DNA of 64,000 nt, from NCBI GenBank assembly GCA_044222245.1, contig JBGANQ010000001.1, positions 257,368 to 321,367 of the forward strand, given 5' to 3'. Below, in pieces: positions 27,448 to 36,652 of the stretch. The position numbers and the translations under genes were made by a program. Each line of letters begins with the position of its first letter. The stretch's first letter is position 1. Under the pieces are notes generated by a model that searched no databases, was not told the origin of the DNA, and saw nothing but the letters and a program-made list of their open reading frames with translations. The stretch is from CALFML01 sp044222245 (GTDB lineage: Bacteria; Myxococcota_A; Polyangia; Palsa-1104; JAEUJZ01).

Positions 27448-29159
27448 GGGCTCACCTCGGGCAGCGGCAGCCGGGTCAGCGAGAGCAGGAAGACCTGCAG
27501 GGCCCGCTGCTGCGCCGCCGGCAGCGCCTGGTAGGCAAGGCGCGCCGGGTCGGCCTCGCCGCCATGGGCGACGATGGCGTCGTGCACGGTGAGGGCGCGG
27601 CCGTCGTGCAGGTAGGGACCGCTCTCGGCCAGTCCCCACAGCGGTCGGGTCAGAAAGTAGGCCGGCGGGATGCGCGGCTTCTGCGGCGACTCCTTGACCT
27701 TGCCGCCGTCCGCTCCCGCGGTAAGACCAATCCCCGCCGAGCCGGCGTAGCGGTCGGCCAGGCCCGGTCCCATGTCGTGGCGCCGCAGGTCCGAGAAGAT
27801 GAACAGCGGGTAGCCGCCGAGCGTGGTGTCGACGTTGGCCAGCTGCGGGCCGTTGCGGATCTGCTTGCGCAGGTCAAGCTCCAGGCGGACGCGACTCGAC
27901 TCGTCCTCGCCGCGCTCGATCCACACCGGGTCCTTGATGAACCAGCTCGGCTTGTGGCAGCCGGCGCAGCCGATGCGCGTAAACGCCGCGCCGCCCTCGC
28001 GCCAGGCGGCCAGGAGGTCCGGGGCGCGCGGCGGCATGATCACCGGCATCGGCAAAAGCGTCAGGTACACCGATATCGCGGTGAGGTTGGCCCCCTGCAG
28101 CTCGCGGCCGACCTCATCGCGGTCGGGGTCGTCGGGCGGACCATCGCCCAGGGTGTTCATCAGGTCGCGGGTGGTCGGCGAGGCGTCGCGGGGGTCGGTG
28201 CCGCTGCGCTGCCGCCGCTCGACCAGCGCGGCCGACTGCAGCCCGTGATGGACCTGGAAGGCCTCCTCGGCGAAGCGGCGCAGGGTCGAGTGGGTGCCCT
28301 TCCAGCCAAAGGGGCGCACGATGAGGTCGGGGTCGATGGCCGAAAGCCCCGTCAGGTCCAGGCTGCCGTCGGCGTGGGCGCGGACGGTGCCGAAGTCGAC
28401 GTCCTGGTAGAGGAGCTTGAGCTCGTAGGCGTGGCCGCTCGGCAGGCTGTGCAGCTGGGCGAGCAGCGCAGCCGAGATCTCGCGGGCGAGGATCTGGATC
28501 GCGCCGCCGCCGCCGAGCGCCGGCGGGTTGCGCTCGTTGGCGTTGCGCTCGCTGTCACCGTCGCCGCCGAGCAGGGCGGCCTCGTTGTACTCGCCGGCGC
28601 CGTCATCGCCGCCGCGGTGGTGACACGAGCGACAGCTGGTGCTGTCGGGGCCACCGTGGGCGCCGCGGTGGACGCGGTGGAAGTTGGGCTTGCGGCCGCC
28701 CAGGGCGTCGCCGAACCCGCGCAGCTCGCTCAGCTCGGCCTCGAACAGCTCCTCGCCGGCGTTGAAGTGGGCTTCGATGGGGTCGAGATCCTTGTCCTGC
28801 CGGGTCGAGCGGGAGCGCGGCATGAGCTCCTCGGCGAGCTCGCCCGGCTCCAGCGCCAGGCCCCAGCGGTCGGCGCGCTTGACCGCGTGGTTGTCCAGCA
28901 CCTCGACCAGGTAGTGCTGCAGCTCCAGGCTCTGGACAAGCGGCACGCCGGGAGCGTTATGGATCCCAGGGCCGGTGGTGGGCTTGCGGACGGCGGCCGG
29001 GCGCGGCGGCGTCAGCCCGCTGCCCGGCCGGCACCCGGCGCCCAGGCACAACAGCAGAAGCGTCGCCCCGGCAAGGCGCGGGGCAGCCCGGCGCCGGCCA
29101 GAGACGGCCCTCAGGCAGGCGCCCGCACCACGGCCAGCGTCCTCCGAACAGGTCGACAT
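27444..29159 (-). CDS. Di-heme peroxidase-like (DHOR/DUF1111) lipoprotein, paralogue
   Basis: 571 residues; ATG 29159 with GGAG 10 nt upstream. Signal region ending in lipobox LGAGC. Heme sites CRSCHHRGGDDG and GCAGCHKPSWF. Shares with the next gene the segments DLIVRPFGWKGT, YLHDGRALTVHDAIVAHGGEAD and a final LxLFLLSLTRLP, so the pair arose by duplication. First gene of the redox-lipoprotein operon, whose junctions are 4-bp overlaps. The 225 bp upstream separates it from the end of the lipoprotein triplet. Probable periplasmic peroxidase or oxidoreductase; no specific substrate can be read from sequence. Confidence 0.87.
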   Translation of the reverse strand: MSTCSEDAGRGAGACLRAVSGRRRAAPRLAGATLLLLCLGAGCRPGSGLTPPRPAAVRKPTTGPGIHNAPGVPLVQSLELQHYLVEVLDNHAVKRADRWGLALEPGELAEELMPRSRSTRQDKDLDPIEAHFNAGEELFEAELSELRGFGDALGGRKPNFHRVHRGAHGGPDSTSCRSCHHRGGDDGAGEYNEAALLGGDGDSERNANERNPPALGGGGAIQILAREISAALLAQLHSLPSGHAYELKLLYQDVDFGTVRAHADGSLDLTGLSAIDPDLIVRPFGWKGTHSTLRRFAEEAFQVHHGLQSAALVERRQRSGTDPRDASPTTRDLMNTLGDGPPDDPDRDEVGRELQGANLTAISVYLTLLPMPVIMPPRAPDLLAAWREGGAAFTRIGCAGCHKPSWFIKDPVWIERGEDESSRVRLELDLRKQIRNGPQLANVDTTLGGYPLFIFSDLRRHDMGPGLADRYAGSAGIGLTAGADGGKVKESPQKPRIPPAYFLTRPLWGLAESGPYLHDGRALTVHDAIVAHGGEADPARLAYQALPAAQQRALQVFLLSLTRLPLPEVSP

Positions 29160-29342
29160 GCAAGTGAGCTCCAGACGGAGGTCCGTCTTTATCTTACTCC
29201 CGTCGAAGCCACAGACTCAAGAGCGATGCGCGGGCCGCCCCGGAAGCGGCCGCAGCGGCAAAACGGCCGCGGCCGCGCGCCGCTTGCAGCGCCGGCAAAG
29301 ACGCTTATCAGTCAATCAGTCAGGGTCGGGGAGGAGCAGGGA

Positions 29343-29374
29343 GGCGCTGCGGCGCCCGCAGGCCCCGCAGCGCC
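29343..29374 (-). terminator. Hairpin after the lipoprotein triplet
   Basis: Perfect 10-bp stem GGCGCTGCGG / CCGCAGCGCC with a 12-nt loop, 10 bp beyond the stop of the third lipoprotein gene. No T-tract, so perhaps rho-assisted or an mRNA stabiliser. Confidence 0.45.
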
Positions 29375-29384
29375 GGGCGGCCAG

Positions 29385-30170
29385 TTACTGGCAGCAGGCG
29401 ATGGGCAGCTGGGTGTCGCAGGTGGTGTTGCTGTAGAACTTGGGCACCCGGACGGTGTCGCCGCTCGGCGCCGTCAAGCTGAACCGCGTCCCGGCCAGGC
29501 CGCCCGCGGCGGCGCCCGAGGTGTAGCCGGCACAGTTGTCCCCAAGGCCGGCGAGCACGTCGGCCGAGGCGGTGCCAAAGGGGTTAGTCCACTCGGCCTG
29601 ATAGACCCAGGCGCCGGCGATGTCGGCGTTGAGCGGGACCTTGCCGGCGGCAACGCTGATATACATGCTGTAGACGTCGCACATCGCGGCGCCGGTGCCA
29701 AAGGCCGCCACGCAGGCGTTGGCCGCCGCCTTGATGCCGCCGATGGCGCCGGTGGTCGGCGTCGTCAGGCCGCGGTAGGTGCGGGCGGCGACGCGGGTGC
29801 CGGTGCCGACCGCGGTGAGGGTGTTGCCGATCAGGGTGATCTGGGTCTGCAGGTTGGTGATCGTGGTCTGATCGGTCGCCGACAGCTGCAGGTTGCCCTT
29901 GGCAGTGCAGTTGTACGACGACAGCTCGCCGCTGTTGGTGTAGGTGAGCAGCTGACCGGGGGTCTTGCAGTCCGGCAGGCTGGTGCCGCTGCCGGTGACC
30001 GTCTCGCAGGTCACCGCGCCGTTGCGGTAGACCAGGAACTGGCCGTCGGCGCACTTGGCCAGCGTGGTGACGGTAAGGGGGTCAACATTCTGACCAATCT
30101 CGGTATCGCTATAGCCCCCGAGCAGAAGGGGGGCGAGAGCCAGGCTATATAGAAGCTTCGTCTTTCGCAT
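29385..30170 (-). CDS. Cys-rich exported protein, family member 3 (lipobox Cys replaced)
   Basis: 261 residues; ATG 30170 with AGGAGAGGG upstream. The N-terminus MRKTKLLYSLALAPLLLGGY is a signal sequence, but the lipobox Cys found in both paralogues is Tyr here (TAT codon), so it should be secreted or anchor-retained and not lipidated. Shared family features: CKTPGQL-type Cys near 70, a coiled region of about 30 residues (TDQTTITNLQTQITLIGNTL), AxACVAAFGTGAAMCDVYSMY, WVYQAEW, DNCAGYT, TVRVPKFYSNTTCD and a terminal PIACCQ. The WxxxCxGxT...C...CC end recalls C-type-lectin-like/DUF1554 surface proteins (weak inference). Last of three tandem genes. Confidence 0.78.
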   Translation of the reverse strand: MRKTKLLYSLALAPLLLGGYSDTEIGQNVDPLTVTTLAKCADGQFLVYRNGAVTCETVTGSGTSLPDCKTPGQLLTYTNSGELSSYNCTAKGNLQLSATDQTTITNLQTQITLIGNTLTAVGTGTRVAARTYRGLTTPTTGAIGGIKAAANACVAAFGTGAAMCDVYSMYISVAAGKVPLNADIAGAWVYQAEWTNPFGTASADVLAGLGDNCAGYTSGAAAGGLAGTRFSLTAPSGDTVRVPKFYSNTTCDTQLPIACCQ

Positions 30171-30181
30171 AATACCCTCTC

Positions 30182-30988
30182 CTACCTGCAGCACGCGATG
30201 GGCTGGGAAGTGTTGCACTGGGTGTTCGCGTAGAACTTCGGTACGCGGACGCCCGAGGCGTCCACCGTCCACGCGAACGTGGTGCCGTTCCACTGGTTGG
30301 TGTCCGTCGCCGCGAATGTATAGGTGTAGCCGGCGCAGTTATCGGCGAGGCCGGCGGTCGGCTCGACCGGATTGGCCGGGGCCTTGCGCCAGGACTGCAT
30401 GTAAACCCAGCCGCCCGGGGAGATATCCACGGTCGGATCCAGGTTCTTGAGCAGCGCCGCGCTGTAGTAAAGCTCGTACACCGTGCACATGTGGGCGCCG
30501 ACGCCGTAGTCGCCCGCGCACAGCGCGGTGGCGGCCGGGATGCCTACCGCGGCGCCAGAGACGAAGCGGCCGGTGTAGGAGTTCTTGGTCAGACCGACGT
30601 AGGCGGCCTGCGAGCTCGGACCGCTGCCGAGCGCCGTGATCTTGGTGCCGGCATCGACGATCTGCTTCTCGACGTTGGTGAGCGTGGTGAGCAGGGTCTG
30701 GGTGGTGGCGTCGACCACGTCGCGGTTGGTGCAGGTGGGGGTGACGCCGTCGCTGGTCAGCGCCTCGACGTTGGGCTTGCAGTCGGGCAGGCTGACGGCG
30801 CCGGCCGGCAAGGTCCGGCAGACCAGCTGGCCGGTGGAGTCAGTAGAAAGGACCTGGTTGGCCGCCCCGCCGCAGTCGGGGACAGTCACGTACGTGGTGC
30901 CGCCACCAGTATTGTCGCTCCCGCAGGCCAGGAGCAGCGGCGCTACCATCACCGCCGCAAGGCGGATATTCAGAGTGTAGTTACGCAT
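30182..30988 (-). CDS. Cys-rich lipoprotein, family member 2
   Basis: 268 residues; ATG 30988 with GGAGGAA upstream (a longer open frame upstream overlaps the previous gene and is not credible). Lipobox LLLACG. Family pattern: CKPNVEALTSDGVTPTC, coiled stretch TTQTLLTTLTNVEKQIVDAG, ATALCAGDYGVGAHMCTVYELYY, GGWVYMQSW, DNCAGYTYT, VRVPKFYANTQCN and PIACCR at the C-terminus. An 11-bp gap to the third gene and 20 bp from the first. Unknown function; the shared C-terminal cysteines and Trp suggest a disulfide-stabilised surface domain on a short coiled-coil stalk. Confidence 0.8.
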   Translation of the reverse strand: MRNYTLNIRLAAVMVAPLLLACGSDNTGGGTTYVTVPDCGGAANQVLSTDSTGQLVCRTLPAGAVSLPDCKPNVEALTSDGVTPTCTNRDVVDATTQTLLTTLTNVEKQIVDAGTKITALGSGPSSQAAYVGLTKNSYTGRFVSGAAVGIPAATALCAGDYGVGAHMCTVYELYYSAALLKNLDPTVDISPGGWVYMQSWRKAPANPVEPTAGLADNCAGYTYTFAATDTNQWNGTTFAWTVDASGVRVPKFYANTQCNTSQPIACCR

Positions 30989-31008
30989 AGTTCCTCCAAG
31001 ACCTCGGA

Positions 31009-31830
31009 TTACTTGCAGCACGCAAGGGGAACGGCAGTGCTGCAAGCAGCGCTGGCGTCAAATCGGGGCACCCGGACCGTACCGCCCGTGGGGACGGCGA
31101 AGGTAAAGTGGGTGTTGTGCCACTTGCGATCCGCGGTCTTATAGGTAAAGCCACCGCAGTTCTCCGACACACCGGCGTTCGGCTCGCTGCCACCGGCGGC
31201 AAACGGCGGGACCCAGGCTTCCATGTAGACCATGAGGGGGCCGACGTTGGCGGTGCCGTCCAGGACGTCGCCGACGACCACGCTCTCATAGATCTCAAAC
31301 GGCGTACAGACGTGCGAGCCGGGGTAGGGAGTGCTGCACAGAGCGTTGCCAGCGCGAATTCCTTCCAGCGAGCCGGGGGCCAGGATGTCGCCATTGCTCG
31401 TCGCGGTGCTCGGGCCGACATAGCGCGAGCGGGTGCCGCCGCCGCTGGTGATCTGGGTCACCATCGTCTGCAGGTTGGTGACATCAGTCTGCGCCTTGGT
31501 GATGCGCGTCTGGGTCGTGACGTCATTGAGTCCGCTGCCCTTGTTGACGCACTTGAGCTCGTTCTGACCGGTCGCGGGGTTCTTCTCGCTGGTCAGCGCC
31601 TGCCCGGCCGTACACACCGGCGGCGAGAGCATGCCGCTGAGCGCGGAAACACAAGAGAGTGATTTATCAGGGTTTACGCCAATAAGCTGACCGTCCTGAC
31701 AGTCGGGCAGCATCAAGCCGTTCGGGTCGACCAGGACCTGAGCGGTCCCGACGTTTCCACCACAGCTGGCCAAAAGTGGTAAAGCGACTAGCGTCGTCTT
31801 AAATGAATTAACAATACTTTGCTTACGCAT
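31009..31830 (-). CDS. Cys-rich lipoprotein, family member 1
   Basis: 273 residues; ATG 31830 with a G7 run just upstream. Lipobox LLASCGG. Family pattern: LPDCQDGQLIGVN, VCTAGQALTSEK, coiled stretch TQTRITKAQTDVTNLQTMV, GNALCSTPYPGSHVCTPFEIYE, MVYMEAWVPPF, ENCGGFTYK, VRVPRFDASAAC and PLACCK. First of three tandem paralogues, which are mutually diverged but keep the same Cys and Trp positions. Base composition is lower in GC than in flanking genes. Function unknown; likely outer-surface lipoprotein. Confidence 0.8.
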   Translation of the reverse strand: MRKQSIVNSFKTTLVALPLLASCGGNVGTAQVLVDPNGLMLPDCQDGQLIGVNPDKSLSCVSALSGMLSPPVCTAGQALTSEKNPATGQNELKCVNKGSGLNDVTTQTRITKAQTDVTNLQTMVTQITSGGGTRSRYVGPSTATSNGDILAPGSLEGIRAGNALCSTPYPGSHVCTPFEIYESVVVGDVLDGTANVGPLMVYMEAWVPPFAAGGSEPNAGVSENCGGFTYKTADRKWHNTHFTFAVPTGGTVRVPRFDASAACSTAVPLACCK

Positions 31831-32455
31831 GACCCCCCCAATGAGGCGTTGTATGACCTACATGATTTTTCCTTTTCAAACTTGCGTCAACGAGGATCTC
31901 CTAAGCATGCGCAACCTATGCGGTGTTTTTTCTTTCCGCAGCGCGAGGAAAATTTCACTTTGACGAGAGCGCGTGGGGGACGGCGCAGCGGCTGCGCAGC
32001 GGCCCGCTGGCAGCGGATTCCTTAAGGATTCCCATGCGCTACAGGAGTCCCTTCCGCGGCCTCCCAGCTCACTCTTGAATCACTCCCATCTCGCTCCCAG
32101 CTTGCTCCAGCGGCTGCCGCAGGCGGCACGACCGGCCGGGCAGACTGAGCGCAGCCGGCAGCGTCTTTTGGCAAGCGCGCATTTTTCTGGTGACACTTGG
32201 CGGGCGCTCCGGTGTTTCACCCTTGCACAGCGCTGGCCGGGCGCGCGCAAGCGCCGGGCTGGCCCCGTCATTCCCTTTACCGGATGCTGAGTTGATGCAG
32301 GTCTCGCTTAGTCCCCAGCTTGCCGCGGCGGTCGCGCGACCGCTTTCGCCTTGGCTTGCGGCCGGGGCGGGTGGCACTCTTAGCTGCCAGCCATGGGGTA
32401 TCGCAACAAAGCTGCAGCTGCGCAGGCCGGCCGGCGAGCCGGCTGGAGGAGCTCC
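31831..32455. other. Intergenic, divergent upstream region
   Basis: About 620 bp between the lipoprotein triplet and the caspase-like gene. Apart from the possible promoter near 31.86 kb I see no gene. AAGGATTCCCATG at about 32.02 kb could start a 14-codon peptide, too short to support. Confidence 0.5.
31851..31879 (-). promoter_or_regulatory. Possible promoter of the lipoprotein triplet
   Basis: Minus strand TTGAAA (31874-31879), 17-bp spacer, TCATAC (31851-31856); start codon at 31830 and G-rich ribosome site between. A second pair, TTGACG with AATCAT, overlaps slightly upstream. Confidence 0.35.
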
Positions 32456-34714
32456 ATGGGGCGGTGGACGCTTTTGCTGGTGCTCATGATCGGGCTCGGG
32501 CTCGGGCTTGGGCTCGGGCCCAGGGCCGCCGGCGCGGCGCCCGGCGACCCCAGCCCGCTGCTGCAGCGGTTCGCGCTGGTGGTCGGCGCCAACGACGGCG
32601 GCCCCGGTCACGACCGCCTGCGCTACGCCGGCAGCGACGCCCGCTCGATGGCCGGCGTGCTCGCCCAGCTCGGCGGGGTGCGGGCCCAGGACGCGGTGCT
32701 GCTGCTCGAGCCGAGCCCGGCCACGCTGACCCAGGCGCTCAAGCAGCTGGGCGGCCGCATCGCCGAGGCGCGCAAGCCCGGCCATCGGCTGGAGCTGGTC
32801 TTCTATTACTCCGGCCACTCGGACGAGGTCGGGCTGCTGCTCGGCAGCCAGAAGCTCGACTACCCGGCGCTGCGGGCGGCGATCGAGCGCACCGCGGCCG
32901 ACGTGACCATCGCCATCCTCGACTCCTGCTCGGCCGGCGCCTTCACCCGGCAAAAGGGCGGCGTCCACCAGCTGCCGTTCCTGGTAGACACCTCGGTGCG
33001 GGTCAGCGGCCACGCCTTCCTCGCCTCCAGCTCGGAGAACGAGGCGGCGCAAGAGTCCGATCGCATCGGCAGCTCTTTTTTCACCTACTTCTTCATCAGC
33101 GGCCTGCGCGGCGCCGCCGACGTCTCGGGCGACGGCCGGGTCACCCTCAACGAGGCCTACAACTTCGCCTTCAACGAGACGCTCGCCGGCACCGAGCGCA
33201 CGGTCGGCGGGGCGCAGCACCCGGCCTACGAGATCCAGCTGTCGGGCACCGGCGATGTGGTGATGACCGACCTGCGCGAGCCCTCGGCGCGGCTGCAGCT
33301 GCCGCGCGCCCTGCAGGGCCGCATCCACGTGCGCGCCCCCGACGGCGTGCTCGCCTCCGAGCTGACCAAGCACGGCGGCGCCGAGATCATCCTCGCCCTT
33401 TCGCCCGGCAGCTACCGCATCACGGTCGAGAGCGGCGGCAGCTACTACGAGACTCGGGTCACCCTCATCACCGGCCAGACCACCCCCCTGCCCACCGCGA
33501 CCCTGGTCCGGCTCGCCGGCGAGCCGACCCTGCCGCGCGGCGGCCCCAGCAGCCGCGCCCCCAGCGTCCTGGCCGACGAGATCGAGACCGAGCCTCTGTG
33601 GGCGCCGGTCAGCTTCAGCCTGATTCCCCGGCTCAGCACCAACCGGCTGTACGGGCCGCGGGTGCAGAACGCCTTCGCGTTCAACCTGCTCTATGGCCGC
33701 GAGACCCGGCTGCGCGGGCTGGAGCTCGGCACGCTCGCCAGCCTGCGCAGCGAAGACGCGATCGGCCTGCAGCTGAGCGGCCTGGCCAATGCGGCCGGCG
33801 GGACGCTCATCGGGGCGCAGCTGACCGCCGGGGTCAATGTAGTGGGCCGCGCGGCGCGCGGGCTGCAGTTCGCCGGCGCCGTCAACATCGTCGGCGGCAA
33901 CGCGGCGGGCATCCAGATCGCCACGGCGCTGAACCTGGTCGGCGGCAACAGCTGGGGATTCCAGCTCGCGGCGCTCGATCTGGTGCACGGCAGCTTCCAC
34001 GGCGTCCAGCTGGCGGGCCTGGGCGCGGTGGTCGGAGGCGAGCTCACCGGCATGCAGCTGAGCACCGGCATCGCCAGCAGCAGCCTCTTACAGGGCGTGC
34101 AGATCGCGCTCATCAACATCGCCGGCGAGGTCACCGGCGCCCAGCTCGGCCTGCTCAACATCGCCCGCACCGTTCACGGCGCCCAGCTCGGCCTGCTCAA
34201 CATCGCCCGCTCGGTCGAGGGCGCGTCGATTGGCCTTTTAAGCTTCATCCGCGATGGCACCCACACCCTGGAGGTGTACGGCAGCGACCTCATGCCGCTA
34301 AACCTGGGGACCAAGCTCGGGGGCAAGCGCGCCTACGGCATCCTCGGGGTCGGCATCGATCCATTTCGCGACACCGTCCGCTGGTCGTTCGGCGCCGGCC
34401 TGGGAGTCCACTTTCCCCTGCTCAAGGGGCTGTTCCTCGACGCCGACTTCCTGGTGCACAGCGCCCAGCCCGACATCAAGGTGTACGACTCCTCGATCTA
34501 TCATGTGCTGTCGGAGCTGCGGCTCCTGTTTGGCTGGCAGGCCCTGCCCAAGCTGGCGCTGTTCATCGGGCCTGCGGTGCACGTCTCGGTGACCAATGAT
34601 CCGTGCTGCAGCGGCCAGGTGTCGCAGTTTGACGGCGCTGAGCGGCTGTGGCTATCGGGCGCCAATGCGGTCCGCTTCGGTCCGGGGCTCACCGGGGGGA
34701 TTCGCGCGTTCTAG
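32456..34714 (+). CDS. Secreted caspase-like (C14) protein with LA_2272-type surface repeats
   Basis: 752 residues; ATG 32456 with GGAGGAG at 32445-32451. Signal peptide about 1-28 (core of GL repeats, cleavage near AAGAA). The caspase-like domain, about 35-250, has the His in LVFYYSGHSDEVGL (His121) and the Cys in IAILDSCSAGAF (Cys158), preceded by the FALVVGAND strand. A PEGA/TonB-like segment follows (SPGSYRITVESGGSYYETR). Residues about 420-590 hold repeats like GVQIALINIAGEVTGAQLGLLNIARTV, matching the surface-repeat family first seen in Leptospira (LA_2272). The end (about 620-752) has alternating strands as in an outer-membrane barrel. Activity and target are unknown. Monocistronic, convergent with the MauG-like gene. 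Confidence 0.88.
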   Translation: MGRWTLLLVLMIGLGLGLGLGPRAAGAAPGDPSPLLQRFALVVGANDGGPGHDRLRYAGSDARSMAGVLAQLGGVRAQDAVLLLEPSPATLTQALKQLGGRIAEARKPGHRLELVFYYSGHSDEVGLLLGSQKLDYPALRAAIERTAADVTIAILDSCSAGAFTRQKGGVHQLPFLVDTSVRVSGHAFLASSSENEAAQESDRIGSSFFTYFFISGLRGAADVSGDGRVTLNEAYNFAFNETLAGTERTVGGAQHPAYEIQLSGTGDVVMTDLREPSARLQLPRALQGRIHVRAPDGVLASELTKHGGAEIILALSPGSYRITVESGGSYYETRVTLITGQTTPLPTATLVRLAGEPTLPRGGPSSRAPSVLADEIETEPLWAPVSFSLIPRLSTNRLYGPRVQNAFAFNLLYGRETRLRGLELGTLASLRSEDAIGLQLSGLANAAGGTLIGAQLTAGVNVVGRAARGLQFAGAVNIVGGNAAGIQIATALNLVGGNSWGFQLAALDLVHGSFHGVQLAGLGAVVGGELTGMQLSTGIASSSLLQGVQIALINIAGEVTGAQLGLLNIARTVHGAQLGLLNIARSVEGASIGLLSFIRDGTHTLEVYGSDLMPLNLGTKLGGKRAYGILGVGIDPFRDTVRWSFGAGLGVHFPLLKGLFLDADFLVHSAQPDIKVYDSSIYHVLSELRLLFGWQALPKLALFIGPAVHVSVTNDPCCSGQVSQFDGAERLWLSGANAVRFGPGLTGGIRAF

Positions 34715-34725
34715 CGGGGCGCGGC

Positions 34726-36579
34726 TCAGGGAGCGGTCACGGTGGCTTTCAAGGTGCGCAGGAACTGGACCAGCAGATCGTTGCGCGGGTCGTTCTTGTC
34801 AAAGCGCACCATGGCCAGATCGCGCAGGCCCACCGTGCGGTCATCGCCGTCGGGGAGTCCGGCGGCGGCGTACAGGTTTACCACCGCCTCCAGGTCCGCC
34901 ATCTGGCCGCCGTGGGTGTAGGGAGCGGTATCGGCGACCCCGCGCAGCGAGGTGCTGCGGAACTGCCCTTCATCGCTCGGCACGGAGGTGAGCCCGCGCA
35001 GCCAGGTGGCGGCCTGCGGCGCATCGCTGTAGGGACCGTTGCCGCGGAACTCGCTGGCCAATAGCTGCGGCAGTCCGGTCAGCCGCCCGGGATCGCCCTG
35101 CCCGTCGCGCCGGCCGGTGGGGAAGTAGTTTGCGTGAAACGTCCCATCGGTGAGCAGCGGTCCGAAGTGGCACTGGATGCAGCCGGCGGTAAAAAAGCGC
35201 AGCAGGCCATCTTTCTGCTCGCTGCTGAGCGCCGCCTTGTCGCCCGCGGCGTAGCGGTCGAGCGCCACCGGGGCCGGGCGGATGCCGCGCAGGTACGCCG
35301 CCAGCGCCTTGCCAAGGTCTGCGAACACGCCGTTTACAAGGTGCTGATCCGCCGCCGTCATCTGCGCCCAGGAGTCCATTCCCGGCCGCGCGCTCGCCGG
35401 GAAGCGCGCCGGGTCCGACAGGTCGGGAGCCGGTCCGAACACCGCTTCGTACTGCGCGCGATAGCGGCCAAGGCTCGTGCGCACCACCTGCATGCGGTCG
35501 GAGCTCATCTCCTTGTCGTTCTCAAAGGGTCCCAGCACCTGCGCCCAGGGGGTATCGGCGCGCCCATCCCAGAACAGCCAGCGGTTGGCGGTGACGCCGC
35601 CGAGCCACGGGGTGTTGCGATCGCCAAGCGCCGCCGTGCCGTCCGGGGCGAGGCCGCGCGCCGTCACCCGGCCGTCGGCAAACGCGGTGGCCGGGCTGTG
35701 GCAGGTCACGCAGCCGATGGCGCCGGCGCGGGAGAGCCCGGTGTCGAGAAACAGGCTGCGCCCGAGCGCCGCCGCCGCCGGGCTCGACTCGACGCGGTTG
35801 GTCGGATCGGCCGGCGGCTGCCAGTCGGGGCCTAGCTGCATGGCCTGAATCTGCTCCCACTGGTCGCGGGTAAAGCGGCCATCGTAAAGGGGCGACGGCC
35901 CGCGTAGCGGTGCGGGCAGACCATCGGCGCGGGCGAGGAACAGCTGCAGCTGACCGAGCAGGCGGTCGGGGTCAGGGTTGGCCAGGATGCCGAGGATCTC
36001 CATGGTCTGCTGGTTTATCACCGCGACCACCGGGAAGCGCTGCTCGCCGTCGACGTTCATGCCAAAGTAGCGGGTGATGCGCTCGGTCCCATCGCCCACC
36101 GCGAGGCGCGGCGGCTCATCGTAGCTCGCCCTGACCTCGGCCAGATCTTTTACCTGGGCGTAGCGGTTCTGGGAGTTGCGGATGACCACGTCGAGCAGCT
36201 GGATGCGGTCGCCCACCGCGCCGTGCACGAGCTCGCGGGTGTGCGCGGCCTGCCACAGGCACGGCCCGCACCACGCGGTGGTGACCCGCAGGACCAGGAG
36301 CCGCGCCGGCTGCTCGCAGGGCGCATGCAAGCGCCGCAGCGCCAGCGGTCCGCTCTCGTCGTACAAGGTCAGGGTGGGATCGAGCACGGTGCCGACCTCG
36401 CGACCCCACAGGCTGCTATCTGGATAGTCGACCGCGCAGGCGGACCCGGAGGACGGACTCGCGGGCGCGGCGGGAGTCAAAAGGGGAATCGTGATCTCGG
36501 GAGTGGGCAGGCACGCGGTGAAAAAGGGGCCAAGGACGAGACACAGCCAGGTCGCGACAGCTCCGGTCTTGCTACTCAT
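34726..36579 (-). CDS. Thioredoxin-like/MauG-type di-heme peroxidase fusion, lipoprotein
   Basis: 617 residues. Lipobox-like FFTAC near residue 23. Residues about 45-215 form a thioredoxin-like redoxin domain with an intact WCGPC (VTTAWCGPCLWQA). Residues about 245-617 form a cytochrome c peroxidase/MauG domain with two heme sites, GCVTCHSPATAFADG and GCIQCHFGPLLTDG, and the MauG-family segments RNTPWLGG, WFWDGRAD-like LFWDGRADTPW and TAPYTHGGQMADLEAVV. The fusion implies thiol and heme redox chemistry in one exported protein. It follows the copper-monooxygenase-like gene by 73 bp on the same strand, so the two may act together. Confidence 0.9.
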   Translation of the reverse strand: MSSKTGAVATWLCLVLGPFFTACLPTPEITIPLLTPAAPASPSSGSACAVDYPDSSLWGREVGTVLDPTLTLYDESGPLALRRLHAPCEQPARLLVLRVTTAWCGPCLWQAAHTRELVHGAVGDRIQLLDVVIRNSQNRYAQVKDLAEVRASYDEPPRLAVGDGTERITRYFGMNVDGEQRFPVVAVINQQTMEILGILANPDPDRLLGQLQLFLARADGLPAPLRGPSPLYDGRFTRDQWEQIQAMQLGPDWQPPADPTNRVESSPAAAALGRSLFLDTGLSRAGAIGCVTCHSPATAFADGRVTARGLAPDGTAALGDRNTPWLGGVTANRWLFWDGRADTPWAQVLGPFENDKEMSSDRMQVVRTSLGRYRAQYEAVFGPAPDLSDPARFPASARPGMDSWAQMTAADQHLVNGVFADLGKALAAYLRGIRPAPVALDRYAAGDKAALSSEQKDGLLRFFTAGCIQCHFGPLLTDGTFHANYFPTGRRDGQGDPGRLTGLPQLLASEFRGNGPYSDAPQAATWLRGLTSVPSDEGQFRSTSLRGVADTAPYTHGGQMADLEAVVNLYAAAGLPDGDDRTVGLRDLAMVRFDKNDPRNDLLVQFLRTLKATVTAP

Positions 36580-36652
36580 TTCATTCCCAAATTCGTTACA
36601 TGTGAAAACAAAAACGGACCGGCGCGGACGCGACCCCGCCGGCGCAGCCGGC

